Source: Clostridiales bacterium (GTDB lineage: Bacteria > Bacillota > Clostridia > Saccharofermentanales > Saccharofermentanaceae). From it: DNA of 64,000 nt. Under the pieces are notes generated by a model. That model was not told the origin of the DNA. It worked only from the letters and a program-made list of their open reading frames with translations, and made no database searches. The stretch is taken from positions 124,001-188,000 of the forward strand of contig JAFZVE010000038.1 of the NCBI GenBank assembly GCA_017617995.1, read 5' to 3'. The position numbers and the translations under genes were made by a program. The stretch's first letter is position 1, and every line of letters begins with the position of its first letter. This document shows, in pieces, positions 38,990 through 47,497 of this stretch.

Positions 38990-40204
38990 TTACTTCCCGT
39001 TTTCTTTCGGAGGGAGACGAAAATAGTTTGTCAATTGGCATCGAATGGAACCGTTATACAGTTTTCGTCTTTTATCTGCTTTTCGAACGACCTGTTTTTC
39101 AAAGGAATCATCCGGTGTGATCACAGAAAGACGGATCCCTTTTCTGCAGTACCCTTCACGGGTCAGATATGTCGACGCGATGCCGGTATAGATCTCCGCC
39201 GCTTTCTCCGGGGTCAGAAGACGCCCGCCGTACGGGGGATTACAGAGGATCAGCTGGCGCGGAAGATGTGTCCAGGAAGAAAGGGCCACGGGAGTCTGAT
39301 CACGGAAATCACTTACCTTGAAGCGGACAAACTCCGAAACGCCGGCAGCACGGGCATTATTCTGGGCCGTACGGACCGCCTTCGGATCAATGTCCGATCC
39401 GTAGAAGTAGATGTCGTCCAGCGGAGTCAGATCCATCAGATCTTTCGCTTCTTCTCTTGCCCTCGCATAAACCGCCTGACCGATGAACGGGAGCTTCTCT
39501 CCCGAGAAGGAACGATTCAGGCCGGGTGCGATATTCAGGGCCATCATCGCGGCCTCGATCACGATCGTACCGGAACCGCAGAAAGGATCGACGAGCGCTT
39601 CTTCGCCAAAGAATCGGTACTGCGCCGCGCTCACCATACCGGCAGCCAGCGTCTCCTTGATTGGCGCCTCATGCATGAGCGGACGGTATCCGCGCTTGTG
39701 AAGCCCATCGCCTGTGATGTCGATCATGACATTGACATTATCTTTCACGATACCGAAGACGATCTTCACAAGTCCGTTTCTCTCATCTTCCTCGATCCGG
39801 CCATCCGAAGAACCCGGACGGACAGAAGAAAGAGAACGTACGACTGCCTTCTTCGCAAGACTCTGACATGCCGGGATACCGAACAGTTTCGAGTCACGGG
39901 AATATCCGTTGAGATGGAAGGCCGCTCCGTAAGGGATCCAGTCGGCCCAGGAGATGGATGCGATTCCGTCAAAGAATGCCTCAAAAGTATCCGCGAAGAA
40001 CTCTTCTATGGACAGGAGCACGCGTTCTCCCCGCCGGCACCACAGGCAGACTCTGGCTGCATCCTCCGCCATCTTCGCATGCGAAGTCAGGAGTACGACC
40101 TGCCCGTCGGTAACCAGGATCCTGTCCTTGGCATAGCCGATGTTCTCCAGATCTTCCACGCAATAATGTTCCAGCCCGAACAGGCATGTGATCACGATTT
40201 TCAA
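38990..40204 (-). CDS. THUMP-domain class I RNA methyltransferase (RlmL/YpsC-like)
   Basis: 404 aa. The N-terminal ferredoxin-like and THUMP region (about 1-165) is followed by the methyltransferase domain, with GSGTIVIEAAMMALNIAPG and the catalytic motif LILCNPPYGGRL. Family members methylate guanine N2 of 23S rRNA (RlmL) or tRNA. Start is TTG with AAAGGAG upstream, since no ATG fits. It follows the Rnf-like operon by 21 bases on the same strand, so it may be carried on that transcript. Confidence 0.9.
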   Translation of the reverse strand: MKIVITCLFGLEHYCVEDLENIGYAKDRILVTDGQVVLLTSHAKMAEDAARVCLWCRRGERVLLSIEEFFADTFEAFFDGIASISWADWIPYGAAFHLNGYSRDSKLFGIPACQSLAKKAVVRSLSSVRPGSSDGRIEEDERNGLVKIVFGIVKDNVNVMIDITGDGLHKRGYRPLMHEAPIKETLAAGMVSAAQYRFFGEEALVDPFCGSGTIVIEAAMMALNIAPGLNRSFSGEKLPFIGQAVYARAREEAKDLMDLTPLDDIYFYGSDIDPKAVRTAQNNARAAGVSEFVRFKVSDFRDQTPVALSSWTHLPRQLILCNPPYGGRLLTPEKAAEIYTGIASTYLTREGYCRKGIRLSVITPDDSFEKQVVRKADKRRKLYNGSIRCQLTNYFRLPPKENGK

Positions 40205-40225
40205 ACTCGTCCTCTCCTTTACCTC

Positions 40226-41353
40226 TTACAGATTCACCAGGACTTCCGTCCACGGCATGAATACGACCATAGCCAGCAGCACATGCAGTACAATCAGAGG
40301 GATCCCCTCCAGGCAGCGCGGCTGTTTGCCGAACAGCAGTCTTCCGTTGATGACGCGGCAGTATGCGATCACGACCACAGAGAACAGCCAGATCCCCACC
40401 GTCAGTGCGCTCCACCAGACTATCTTTATTCCCGAAGACACATCGGAGGGAAGGACCAGGTCACGCATATAGAGGATCAGCGGAATCGATGTCGTAATGA
40501 CAGCCAGAAACGGGACATAGTTATATTCATCGAGCGTATCGCTCTGGCGCAGTCCCTTGATGATCAGCGTGAAGAGGAGCAGGGACGCCACCGAAGACAC
40601 AAGGACGATGTGCGCCGGCTGATGGAGAAAGGCCGGAACATGAAAGATCAGAAGGATCCCGATCGCGCCGAAAAGAACATCATAAAGAAGGAGGCACAGA
40701 CTCAGTCGGAGGAATCGCTTCTCCTTCGAAAGAGAGATCGGACGGAAGATGCGGGACCGTTTCTCCTTCGTGTCCAGCACATACGGGATCTCCTCCTCCC
40801 CGTTCTTCAGGAAATACAGGAAAAGAAGGCTCCCGAGGACCAGCGTGGCAGATCCGGAAACACGGGAGAAGAACTGGATCCGAAATCGGGAAAGACCTTC
40901 GAAATAGACACCACACACCGAAGACTGGCCGAAGAGCTCACGGATCATTGACACAAAAATGCCGGCGGGAACGAAGTAGAAGAATCCGCGCCATATCTCC
41001 TGAACCGATATCGAGTGCTCCTCATCAAAGTAATCAAACATCGGCACACTGAGAAACAAAAATGTCGAAGAAGGCAGGAGGAAGAATCCCGAACTCGAGA
41101 ACGAATCGGGAAGAAACCGCGACAGGAAGAACATCCCCTCTCCCATAAGTGCCGACATCGTGAGGAAGATCCCCCAGCAGACACGCTTATTGGAGATGCG
41201 TTCGAAAATCTCCCTGTTCAGGAGGACAAATACGATGGTCTGCAGACAGGCGCCGCAGAACGCCGGCAGTGATCTTGTGGTAAAGATCATCAACAGCGCG
41301 AACGACAGAAGGATGCGATATTGTTTTGTCGAGATATATTCCTTCTCCTTCAT
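40226..41353 (-). CDS. Divergent RnfE-RnfA fusion-like membrane protein
   Basis: 375 aa with about 10-12 membrane helices, twice the size of RnfA or RnfE. The first half carries VSMIRELFGQSSVCGVYF (135-151) followed by SGSATLVLGSLLFLYF, which matches the RnfE pattern IREILGSGTLFG...PPGAFI.LG. The second half has YVPFLAVITTSIPLIL (279-294) and LLFGKQPRCLEGIPLIVLHV (339-358), which match RnfA's YLPLITTNCAVLG and C-terminal PKAFKGTPIALI segments. The gene sits where rnfE and rnfA follow rnfG. Key cysteines of both halves appear replaced. The homology is my own pattern reading and needs a profile search. Confidence 0.6.
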   Translation of the reverse strand: MKEKEYISTKQYRILLSFALLMIFTTRSLPAFCGACLQTIVFVLLNREIFERISNKRVCWGIFLTMSALMGEGMFFLSRFLPDSFSSSGFFLLPSSTFLFLSVPMFDYFDEEHSISVQEIWRGFFYFVPAGIFVSMIRELFGQSSVCGVYFEGLSRFRIQFFSRVSGSATLVLGSLLFLYFLKNGEEEIPYVLDTKEKRSRIFRPISLSKEKRFLRLSLCLLLYDVLFGAIGILLIFHVPAFLHQPAHIVLVSSVASLLLFTLIIKGLRQSDTLDEYNYVPFLAVITTSIPLILYMRDLVLPSDVSSGIKIVWWSALTVGIWLFSVVVIAYCRVINGRLLFGKQPRCLEGIPLIVLHVLLAMVVFMPWTEVLVNL

Positions 41354-41354
41354 A

Positions 41355-42569
41355 TCAACCTACCCAGTTCAAGTATTCTCGCATAAACTTATACGCCTCA
41401 TTTACCGTAGACAGCAGGGCCGCTGTCTGATCCTGCGCCTCCGGAATACCGTCGATATAGGTACGGATCTCACTTAACGGGATCCCGTCGACACTATCCG
41501 AAAGGATGCTGTCGGAATCAGAGGAAACGACACCGTCTTCACCGCCGATAACACCGATCTCCGAAGGTTCCGACACAGCTGCCGTCTGCCCTTCTGTCTC
41601 CATCGTCACATCCGTGCTGTCCGGAGTCTTGTCCGGAGTTACGGTCGTCTCCGCAGGCTCATCCCCTGTGGTCTCCTCCGTTCCGGAGAGATTACGCAGG
41701 TACTGTTCCTTCGTATAGGATGCGCGCGAATTGGCGATACATTCGTTGACTAGCGATACGAATGTCGAGATATCGATCGTTACGCCGTCGATGATCTCGG
41801 TCTTGCCGTCGGACTTCATCGCGAGCTTCACCGGATCCTGCACCAGTACGAGGTGGTTACAGAGCCGGTAAGACTGCTCCGCCCATATGTTCCCGCTTAC
41901 CTTGTATTCTCCGCTGATAGAATCATCATAACGGGTATGTGCAAGCTCGTTTACGGCATTCCACTCGACTCGTATGATACGGCCGCCGGAAACCTCAATC
42001 TCGCAGTAATCCTTATAACCGTCCGATGCCGGTTTTTCCGCTTCCGCATAGTACACACCGTCATGAAGTCCCAGGAGCGGGTCATAGTCCATCTGTTTAT
42101 ATACTTCTGCCGGAAGATCCTTACGGATCGATACCGGGATACGCTTCCCCTCAAGCTGTGTACGCAGGATATCCACCTGCTCATCCGTTAGAGCCTCTCC
42201 GATACCACTCATCTCGACCACACGGATATTCATGAGGTTCTCCCCGTCCTCACTGATGCTCATCTGGGTGTGAACCACACTATCCGTCGTCTGGTTCTTC
42301 ACATCCAGCACATAACCGATCAGACGGCCCGACTCATCGTAGGCGCTAAATACCTCAAGTACACTCTCGTGATTTTCCAGCACTTCCGTCTTGAGCGAAC
42401 GGTATTCGGAAGCCATCAGAAGCGAGCCGTAGAGTTCCCTGTACCTCTCCTGCTGGCCGGATCGCGCGACGGAACGCGCATAGCCCAGACACGAGATCAG
42501 AAATCCCAGAGTCAGGATCACGCAGATGATCGCACGTAGAGTCAATCCTTTGAAAAACGACCGGGTCAT
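41355..42569 (-). CDS. RnfG-like FMN-binding protein
   Basis: 404 aa, about twice the usual RnfG. An N-terminal membrane helix (about 11-30) anchors an extracytoplasmic FMN-binding region; DGVYYAEAEKPASDGYKDYC and VSGGRIIRVEWNAV are typical of this fold. The flavin acceptor motif, normally D-x-x-S-G-A-T, reads EIIDGVT with Thr264 kept. The tail (about 297-365) is an acidic Ser/Thr/Asp-rich low-complexity stretch, followed by a helical end. It overlaps rnfD by 4 bases, and the RnfE-A-like gene starts 1 base after its stop. The flavin link at Thr264 is plausible, not shown. Confidence 0.7.
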   Translation of the reverse strand: MTRSFFKGLTLRAIICVILTLGFLISCLGYARSVARSGQQERYRELYGSLLMASEYRSLKTEVLENHESVLEVFSAYDESGRLIGYVLDVKNQTTDSVVHTQMSISEDGENLMNIRVVEMSGIGEALTDEQVDILRTQLEGKRIPVSIRKDLPAEVYKQMDYDPLLGLHDGVYYAEAEKPASDGYKDYCEIEVSGGRIIRVEWNAVNELAHTRYDDSISGEYKVSGNIWAEQSYRLCNHLVLVQDPVKLAMKSDGKTEIIDGVTIDISTFVSLVNECIANSRASYTKEQYLRNLSGTEETTGDEPAETTVTPDKTPDSTDVTMETEGQTAAVSEPSEIGVIGGEDGVVSSDSDSILSDSVDGIPLSEIRTYIDGIPEAQDQTAALLSTVNEAYKFMREYLNWVG

Positions 42570-43531
42570 TCATCCACCTCCCGATACCAGCTCGTCTTGG
42601 AAAAAGCACGCGGCCGGAGATAGTGATCAAAGATCGGTGTCGTCATGTTCATCATCAGGACCGGGAAGATCATCGCATAAGAACTGTTTCCAAAACGATA
42701 GAGCACAAGAGTCAGAAGCCCGGCAGCAAGGCCGAACATAAATCTTCCGAGCGGATCCATCGGAATGGTTGAGTAATCGTTTAGCATGCATATTCCGACG
42801 AGAAGAAGTCCCCCTGTGCAGAGCCATACGAAGAACGTATCGAAGCGGAGTGAATCCCAGTAAAAAGGAATATAGCCGAATACCAGCACGAGGAAATAGC
42901 CTACCGGCGCTTCGAATCGGAACAGCCGGCGCTCGATCAGGATCAGAAGACCCAGAAGAAGAAGCACGATCGAAGTAACTCCGGCCATGCCGCAGAGCCG
43001 TCCGGAGAGGATGTGCATCCAGGACACCGATTGTTCTGCAGAGACTGCCTGCTCCGCCGGTTTGCCGTTAAGCAGCGAGGAGAGATGCCACAGACCGGAA
43101 AACGGCGCTTCGACCGCCTTCATCTGTATCGGGAAAGTCACCTCCAGAAATGCCCGGGATGCCAGTGCGGGATTGAGAATATTCGTCCCGACACCTCCGA
43201 ACGCCTGCTTGACCAGAAGTGATCCGAAGAGCGATGCCAGAAGGATCGCCCAGACCGAAGTCGATGCAGGCACCATAAGAACAAGAAGAAGCCCGCTGAC
43301 GAGAGAGCTGAGATCTACATAATAGGACTGTTCCGGATACATCCGCCGTGACACAAGAAAGTCCACTCCGAAGAAGCAGCCCATGGACAGGATAGACAGT
43401 ATCGCTACACGGATACCGTAATAGAACACGGCTCCGATCCACGCCGGAAGAAGAGCCAGAAGCACATAGATATAGCGCTCGGCCGCCGGCTGATCGGCAT
43501 GAATATGGGGCGCCAGCTGTTTTCTCTTCAT
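42566..43531 (-). CDS. RnfD-like membrane subunit lacking the FMN threonine
   Basis: 321 aa with about nine membrane helices. Family traits include VDLSSLVSGLLLVLMVPAS, FGGVGTNILNPALASRAFL and the C-terminal MTTPIFDHYLRPRAF. In standard RnfD the loop after the FLE..FP segment carries SGAT with a Thr covalently linked to FMN. Here the same place reads VEAPFSGLWHL (140-150), with Trp148 where the Thr should be. Start at 43531 is set by AGAAGGAG upstream and an ATGA overlap with rnfC. Membership in the RnfD/NqrB family is clear; the loss of flavin is inferred. Confidence 0.82.
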   Translation of the reverse strand: MKRKQLAPHIHADQPAAERYIYVLLALLPAWIGAVFYYGIRVAILSILSMGCFFGVDFLVSRRMYPEQSYYVDLSSLVSGLLLVLMVPASTSVWAILLASLFGSLLVKQAFGGVGTNILNPALASRAFLEVTFPIQMKAVEAPFSGLWHLSSLLNGKPAEQAVSAEQSVSWMHILSGRLCGMAGVTSIVLLLLGLLILIERRLFRFEAPVGYFLVLVFGYIPFYWDSLRFDTFFVWLCTGGLLLVGICMLNDYSTIPMDPLGRFMFGLAAGLLTLVLYRFGNSSYAMIFPVLMMNMTTPIFDHYLRPRAFSKTSWYREVDE

Positions 43532-44868
43532 TTGCGTCCGCTCCTTCTGGCACGATGCGCCGCTTTGGCTATATTCGTCGACAATTCGATTCCGGCAGGA
43601 CACACATACGAACACGCCCCGCAGGCGATACACTGCTCCACGGATTCCGTACTGAGCTGATCGGTCTGACCGAGCTCGATCAGGCGGTTCAGCAATATCG
43701 GCGAAAGTCCGACCGGGCACGCCCCGATACAGGAACCGCAGTGGATACAGTTCGTCCTTGGCGGCTCGAATTTTCGTATGATCGTGATCGCGGCTGTCGT
43801 TTTAATAATCGGTACATCCAGCCTGTCGATCGCTACGCCCGTCATCGCGCCGCCCCACGCGACACGCTGCGCACTATGTGCACCCGGCACTCTTTCCAAG
43901 ATTTCGGCCACACTCGTTCCGATCGGCACGAGCACATTGTGTCCTGTGATCGTATCTCCGGAGATGGTCACGATACGGGATGTAAGCGGCTGGTTTTTCT
44001 CGATCATCTCCGAGAATGCGAAGCACGTCGACGCATTGAAAACCACTGCCTTTACTACTTCTTCCGGCTGTGTGCCGAGTGCAAGTTCCACGCCGTAGAG
44101 CGCCTTGATCAGGAGCTGCTGGCATCCCTGCGGAAATCTCGGCTTGAAGAGCTTCACTTCGATTTTTCTGTCGAGGTACCTGTGTTTCGCATTTTCGACC
44201 GCCTGATTCAGTGCAACGATCTCGTCCGTCCAGGTATCCTCAATACAGAAGATGACCCGCTTCACGCGGCAGATGCCGCTGAGGGCCATCGCTCCCTGGA
44301 GCACTTTGGATGCATTGACACGCACATGGTGAAGGTCACAGGAGAGGAACGGTTCGCTCTGTGTACAGTTCACAAGAAGCGTATCTACACCAAGATTCTT
44401 CGCCCGCATACATTTCGTGTAAGTCGGCACACCTTCACCGCCCATACCGCAGATCCCGGACGCCCACAGGAGTTTACTCATCTCCTCCATGGAAAGAGAC
44501 GAGAAATCTTTGCGGGCGCGGATACGCGGAGACACGCGACGGTGCAGATCGTTCTTGATCGTGACCGCTTTACAACTGACTTTATTGGGAAGACGGATCG
44601 TATCGATCTTCGTGACCGTTCCGGAAATACTGGCATGCACAGGCACACCGCCCATATCCGCAGGCATGCCGACAGTATCGCCCATCGCGACACTGTCCCC
44701 CACGGCCACGACCGGATCGCAGGGAGTACCGACATGCTGTTTCATCGGGATCGTTACTTCTTTGGGCGAGCATACTTCGAGCAGGGCTTCACGCATGAAC
44801 TTCCGCTGATTGACGAAGTCCAGCCCGTCTCGGGATATAAAACCGGATTTGAAAGTAAGCCGCTTCAT
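43528..44868 (-). CDS. RnfC-like iron-sulfur subunit
   Basis: 446 aa. The N-terminal barrel contains GTPCDPVVAVGDSVAMGDTV, the flavin/NADH-binding region has ASGICGMGGEGVPTYTK (compare GIVGMGGATFPTHVK in standard RnfC), and a SLBB-like domain follows. Two 4Fe-4S motifs lie near the end: CIHCGSCIGACP and CIACGACSYVCP. RnfC is the peripheral NADH-reacting subunit. The gene begins 27 bases after rpoD, and rnfD overlaps its stop by 4 bases. No rnfB gene is found in the operon or elsewhere in the window. Confidence 0.87.
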   Translation of the reverse strand: MKRLTFKSGFISRDGLDFVNQRKFMREALLEVCSPKEVTIPMKQHVGTPCDPVVAVGDSVAMGDTVGMPADMGGVPVHASISGTVTKIDTIRLPNKVSCKAVTIKNDLHRRVSPRIRARKDFSSLSMEEMSKLLWASGICGMGGEGVPTYTKCMRAKNLGVDTLLVNCTQSEPFLSCDLHHVRVNASKVLQGAMALSGICRVKRVIFCIEDTWTDEIVALNQAVENAKHRYLDRKIEVKLFKPRFPQGCQQLLIKALYGVELALGTQPEEVVKAVVFNASTCFAFSEMIEKNQPLTSRIVTISGDTITGHNVLVPIGTSVAEILERVPGAHSAQRVAWGGAMTGVAIDRLDVPIIKTTAAITIIRKFEPPRTNCIHCGSCIGACPVGLSPILLNRLIELGQTDQLSTESVEQCIACGACSYVCPAGIELSTNIAKAAHRARRSGRK

Positions 44869-44895
44869 GTGCCTGCCTCTCGCACAAGAAGATTA

Positions 44896-45963
44896 TCAGT
44901 CGATATAATCTTTCAGTTTCTTGGCGCGACTGGGATGACGAAGCTTACGAAGTGCTTTTGCCTCGATCTGACGGATACGTTCACGTGTAACGTTGAACTC
45001 TTTACCCACTTCCTCGAGTGTACGCTGGCGTCCGTCATCCAGACCGAAGCGCAGACGCAGGACCTTCTCTTCTCTGGCAGTGAGACCCTTCATCGCGTCG
45101 AGGAGCTGCTCCTTAAGAAGTGTATATGCGACCTGATCGGCCGGTGACATCGCATCGTCATCCGGGATAAAGTCACCGAGATGGCTGTCCTCTTCTTCAC
45201 CGATCGGCTTCTCGAGAGATACCGGCTCCTGGGAGATCTTCTGGATCTCACGGACCTTCTCCACAGACATACCCATACGCTCGGCAATTTCTTCCACGGT
45301 AGGCTCACGGCCGAGTTCCTGAATCAGCGAACGCTGCTCACGTACCAGACGGTTGATCGTCTCTACCATATGGACCGGGATACGGATCGTTCTGGCCTGG
45401 TCTGCGATCGCACGTGTGATCGCCTGGCGGATCCACCATGTCGCATAGGTACTGAACTTAAATCCCTTGGAATGGTCGAATTTGTCAACGGCTTTGATCA
45501 GACCCAGATTTCCTTCCTGGATCAGATCCAGGAACTGCATACCACGTCCGAGATATCTCTTCGCGATCGATACGACCAGGCGAAGGTTCGCCTCGATCAG
45601 TTCTTTCTTCGCGTCCTCATCTCCATCGAGCATACGCTGCGCGAGATCCTGTTCCTGTTCGGCAGTAAGGAGCGGAACCTTACCGATCTCCTTGAGGTAC
45701 ATGCGGACCGGATCGTCCATGCCTGCACCATCGGCCACACCTGCATCCAGGTTGAGTTCCCGGATCGCGTCGTCCTCCATGATGGATCCGTCCGAGATGG
45801 CGATGCCCTTGGCTTCCATCTCATCGAAGATCTTATCCACCATATCCGGATCGCCGTCATTTTCTTCGATAACCGTCATTACATCCAGCGAGGAAATCGT
45901 GTTGTTGTTCGCCAACGCCATGTTTTCCAGCTTCTGGAGTATTGTTGATAAATCACTTGCCAT
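44896..45963 (-). CDS. rpoD: Primary sigma factor RpoD (SigA)
   Basis: 355 aa. A short region 1.1 (about 1-60) is followed by [16 protein letters not shown] (1.2), [20 protein letters not shown] (2.1-2.2), [19 protein letters not shown] (2.3-2.4) and the 4.2 helix [20 protein letters not shown]. The tail ends [13 protein letters not shown], the usual ending of primary sigma factors. Start at 45963 has GGAGG 7 bases upstream; the frame opens 18 bases earlier. The short distance to rnfC suggests co-transcription with the Rnf-like operon. Confidence 0.95.
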   Translation of the reverse strand: MASDLSTILQKLENMALANNNTISSLDVMTVIEENDGDPDMVDKIFDEMEAKGIAISDGSIMEDDAIRELNLDAGVADGAGMDDPVRMYLKEIGKVPLLTAEQEQDLAQRMLDGDEDAKKELIEANLRLVVSIAKRYLGRGMQFLDLIQEGNLGLIKAVDKFDHSKGFKFSTYATWWIRQAITRAIADQARTIRIPVHMVETINRLVREQRSLIQELGREPTVEEIAERMGMSVEKVREIQKISQEPVSLEKPIGEEEDSHLGDFIPDDDAMSPADQVAYTLLKEQLLDAMKGLTAREEKVLRLRFGLDDGRQRTLEEVGKEFNVTRERIRQIEAKALRKLRHPSRAKKLKDYID

Positions 45964-46044
45964 GCTTATGCCTCCAAACAATCGTGCATATGTGTGCAGA
46001 TCACCTCTACACAGGGCTTTCTCATTTCTTCAAAGATACAGGTC

Positions 46045-46824
46045 TTATGTCTCGCTATCCGACTCTTCTTCCTCGGGAACGACGAGCTCTACGGAATCTT
46101 CACTGGCACCGTCCTTCTTCCCTTCAACCGTAAATCTACCATTCGGAGCATATACTGTAAGAACTACATCCTTGTAGTAATGAGCACCATCTGAAGACGA
46201 ATAACCGTACTCCTCGCCACGGATCGCACAGAAAGACTCGAAGGCCGCAAGGACCTGAGACTTCTCGACCTCATCGGAAGTGACGAGTGACAGCTTATTG
46301 TTCGTCTGTCCTGAAATCTTATACCCGGTCGCATAGCCGTCTTCCACCACGGTTGAGACACTCATCTGGGCATCGCTGATGCAACGGGTAATGTTATTTT
46401 CTATCTTTTTGGCATGACTCGTGCGCAGGACACAAAGCGGGATCGAGATGCCAAGCACGATTACGAGGCAGGCCGCTGTGGCTGCATAGACGATCGTCTT
46501 GACCTTCTTCGGTGTCTTGACATCGTCCGGTGAGAGCTCAAAGAGCTTCTCGACTTTTGTCTCTTTATTTACGGCCTTATCGACCTTGACTGCTTTCTCC
46601 ACAACATCCTCGAACACCGGTGTAACAGTGTGACGGGAAGCCTTCGCATCACGCTTGGGCTGAGGAAGATTCGGGAATTCTACTCCGTCCGGATTATTAA
46701 AGATCTCAATCGCTTCTGCACTGGGAAATACGCAATCGCAGAAAACACATTCGCACAAATCGTCATTGCTGTTCACCATGAGAAGCGAACCGCAATTCTT
46801 ACAAATACCTTGTTCTGTCGCCAT
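46045..46824 (-). CDS. Zinc-ribbon membrane protein, unknown function
   Basis: 259 aa. The N-terminal ribbon CKNCGSLLMVNSNDDLCECV with the following CDC supplies four or more cysteines. A linker leads to one membrane helix at about 122-145 (VYAATAACLVIVLGISI), then an extracytoplasmic domain of about 110 residues ending in an acidic tail (PEEEESDSET). I recognise no family. It lies 81 bases ahead of rpoD on the same strand and has its own promoter, divergent from tadA. Confidence 0.68.
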   Translation of the reverse strand: MATEQGICKNCGSLLMVNSNDDLCECVFCDCVFPSAEAIEIFNNPDGVEFPNLPQPKRDAKASRHTVTPVFEDVVEKAVKVDKAVNKETKVEKLFELSPDDVKTPKKVKTIVYAATAACLVIVLGISIPLCVLRTSHAKKIENNITRCISDAQMSVSTVVEDGYATGYKISGQTNNKLSLVTSDEVEKSQVLAAFESFCAIRGEEYGYSSSDGAHYYKDVVLTVYAPNGRFTVEGKKDGASEDSVELVVPEEEESDSET

Positions 46825-46839
46825 TTATTCCTTTTTCCT

Positions 46840-46868
46840 TTGCTCAATCACCTATAAAAAGGTATAAT
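46840..46868 (+). promoter_or_regulatory. Promoter of tadA
   Basis: TTGCTC (46840-46845) and a perfect TATAAT (46863-46868) are 17 bases apart on the plus strand. The -10 sits in a small palindrome, GGTATAATACC. The expected start near 46875 leaves a leader of about 110 bases with no recognised element. Confidence 0.6.
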
Positions 46869-46888
46869 ACCACATATAGGCAAAGTAC

Positions 46889-46917
46889 ATTATATACGCA
46901 GACTTGCGTAAGTGCAA
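46889..46917 (-). promoter_or_regulatory. Promoter of the zinc-ribbon membrane protein
   Basis: TTGCAC (46912-46917) and a perfect TATAAT (46889-46894) are 17 bases apart on the minus strand. The two divergent promoters overlap in their transcribed regions, so they could interfere. Confidence 0.6.
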
Positions 46918-46985
46918 ATAAAAATTTGCACAAATTTCGTCTTTCCCTCAAAATACTTTTTCATTCGTAGAATAGGAGTGTACCC

Positions 46986-47495
46986 TTGACCGTTTCTGCC
47001 CGTCCGGATGACCGGACTTCCGATAACCAGACACACGAGAAGTATATGCGTGCCGCCCTCAAAGAGGCGCAGAAGGCCTATGATCTCGGCGAATCCCCGA
47101 TCGGATGCGTCATCGTCAAAGACGGCCGGATCATCGCAAGAGCACATAACCTCCGTCAGACGAAACAGGATGCGACGCTCCATGCGGAGATGGTCTGCAT
47201 CTCGAAGGCCTGCCGGAAGCTATCCGCCTGGCACCTTTTCGACTGCGACCTGTATGTCACGCTCGAGCCCTGTTACATGTGTGCCGGTGCGATCATCCAG
47301 TCCCACATCCGCCACGTATACTTCGGCGCATACGATCCCAAGGGCGGCGCCGCATGTTCAAAAAGCCGCCTCTTCGACCTTCCCCATAACCACCATGTGG
47401 AGTGCACAGGCGGTATTCTGGAGGAAGAGTCGAGTGCGATCCTTAAGGATTTCTTCCGGAAACTACGGAAAGAGAAATCGAAAGATAAGCCGTAA
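46986..47495 (+). CDS. tadA: tRNA-specific adenosine deaminase
   Basis: 169 aa. The zinc site is formed by TLHAEMVCI (HAE with the catalytic Glu) and LEPCYMCAGAI (PCxxC), typical of TadA. It converts A34 to inosine in tRNA-Arg(ACG), a tRNA that is encoded at 8717-8793 in this window. Start is TTG with AGGAG 7 bases ahead; the first ATG (47046) would remove a segment (THEKYMRAAL) that aligns with E. coli TadA. The stop is 2 bases from the convergent sigma factor stop. Confidence 0.93.
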   Translation: MTVSARPDDRTSDNQTHEKYMRAALKEAQKAYDLGESPIGCVIVKDGRIIARAHNLRQTKQDATLHAEMVCISKACRKLSAWHLFDCDLYVTLEPCYMCAGAIIQSHIRHVYFGAYDPKGGAACSKSRLFDLPHNHHVECTGGILEEESSAILKDFFRKLRKEKSKDKP

Positions 47496-47497
47496 TA

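Noticed and set aside
38805..39041. Small minus-strand open frame of 78 codons
   Set aside because: It spans the A+T-rich gap and the methyltransferase gene end, lacks a ribosome site and has no recognisable features.
38867..40951. A long open frame (694 codons) on the plus strand
   Set aside because: It lies opposite the THUMP methyltransferase and the RnfE-A-like gene, both of which have family motifs; its translation is rich in Arg/His/Asp and has no domain. It is a mirror of real coding sequence.
43555..45147. A 530-codon plus-strand frame
   Set aside because: It lies opposite rnfC and rpoD, and its translation shows the same Arg/His/Thr-rich antisense pattern without motifs.
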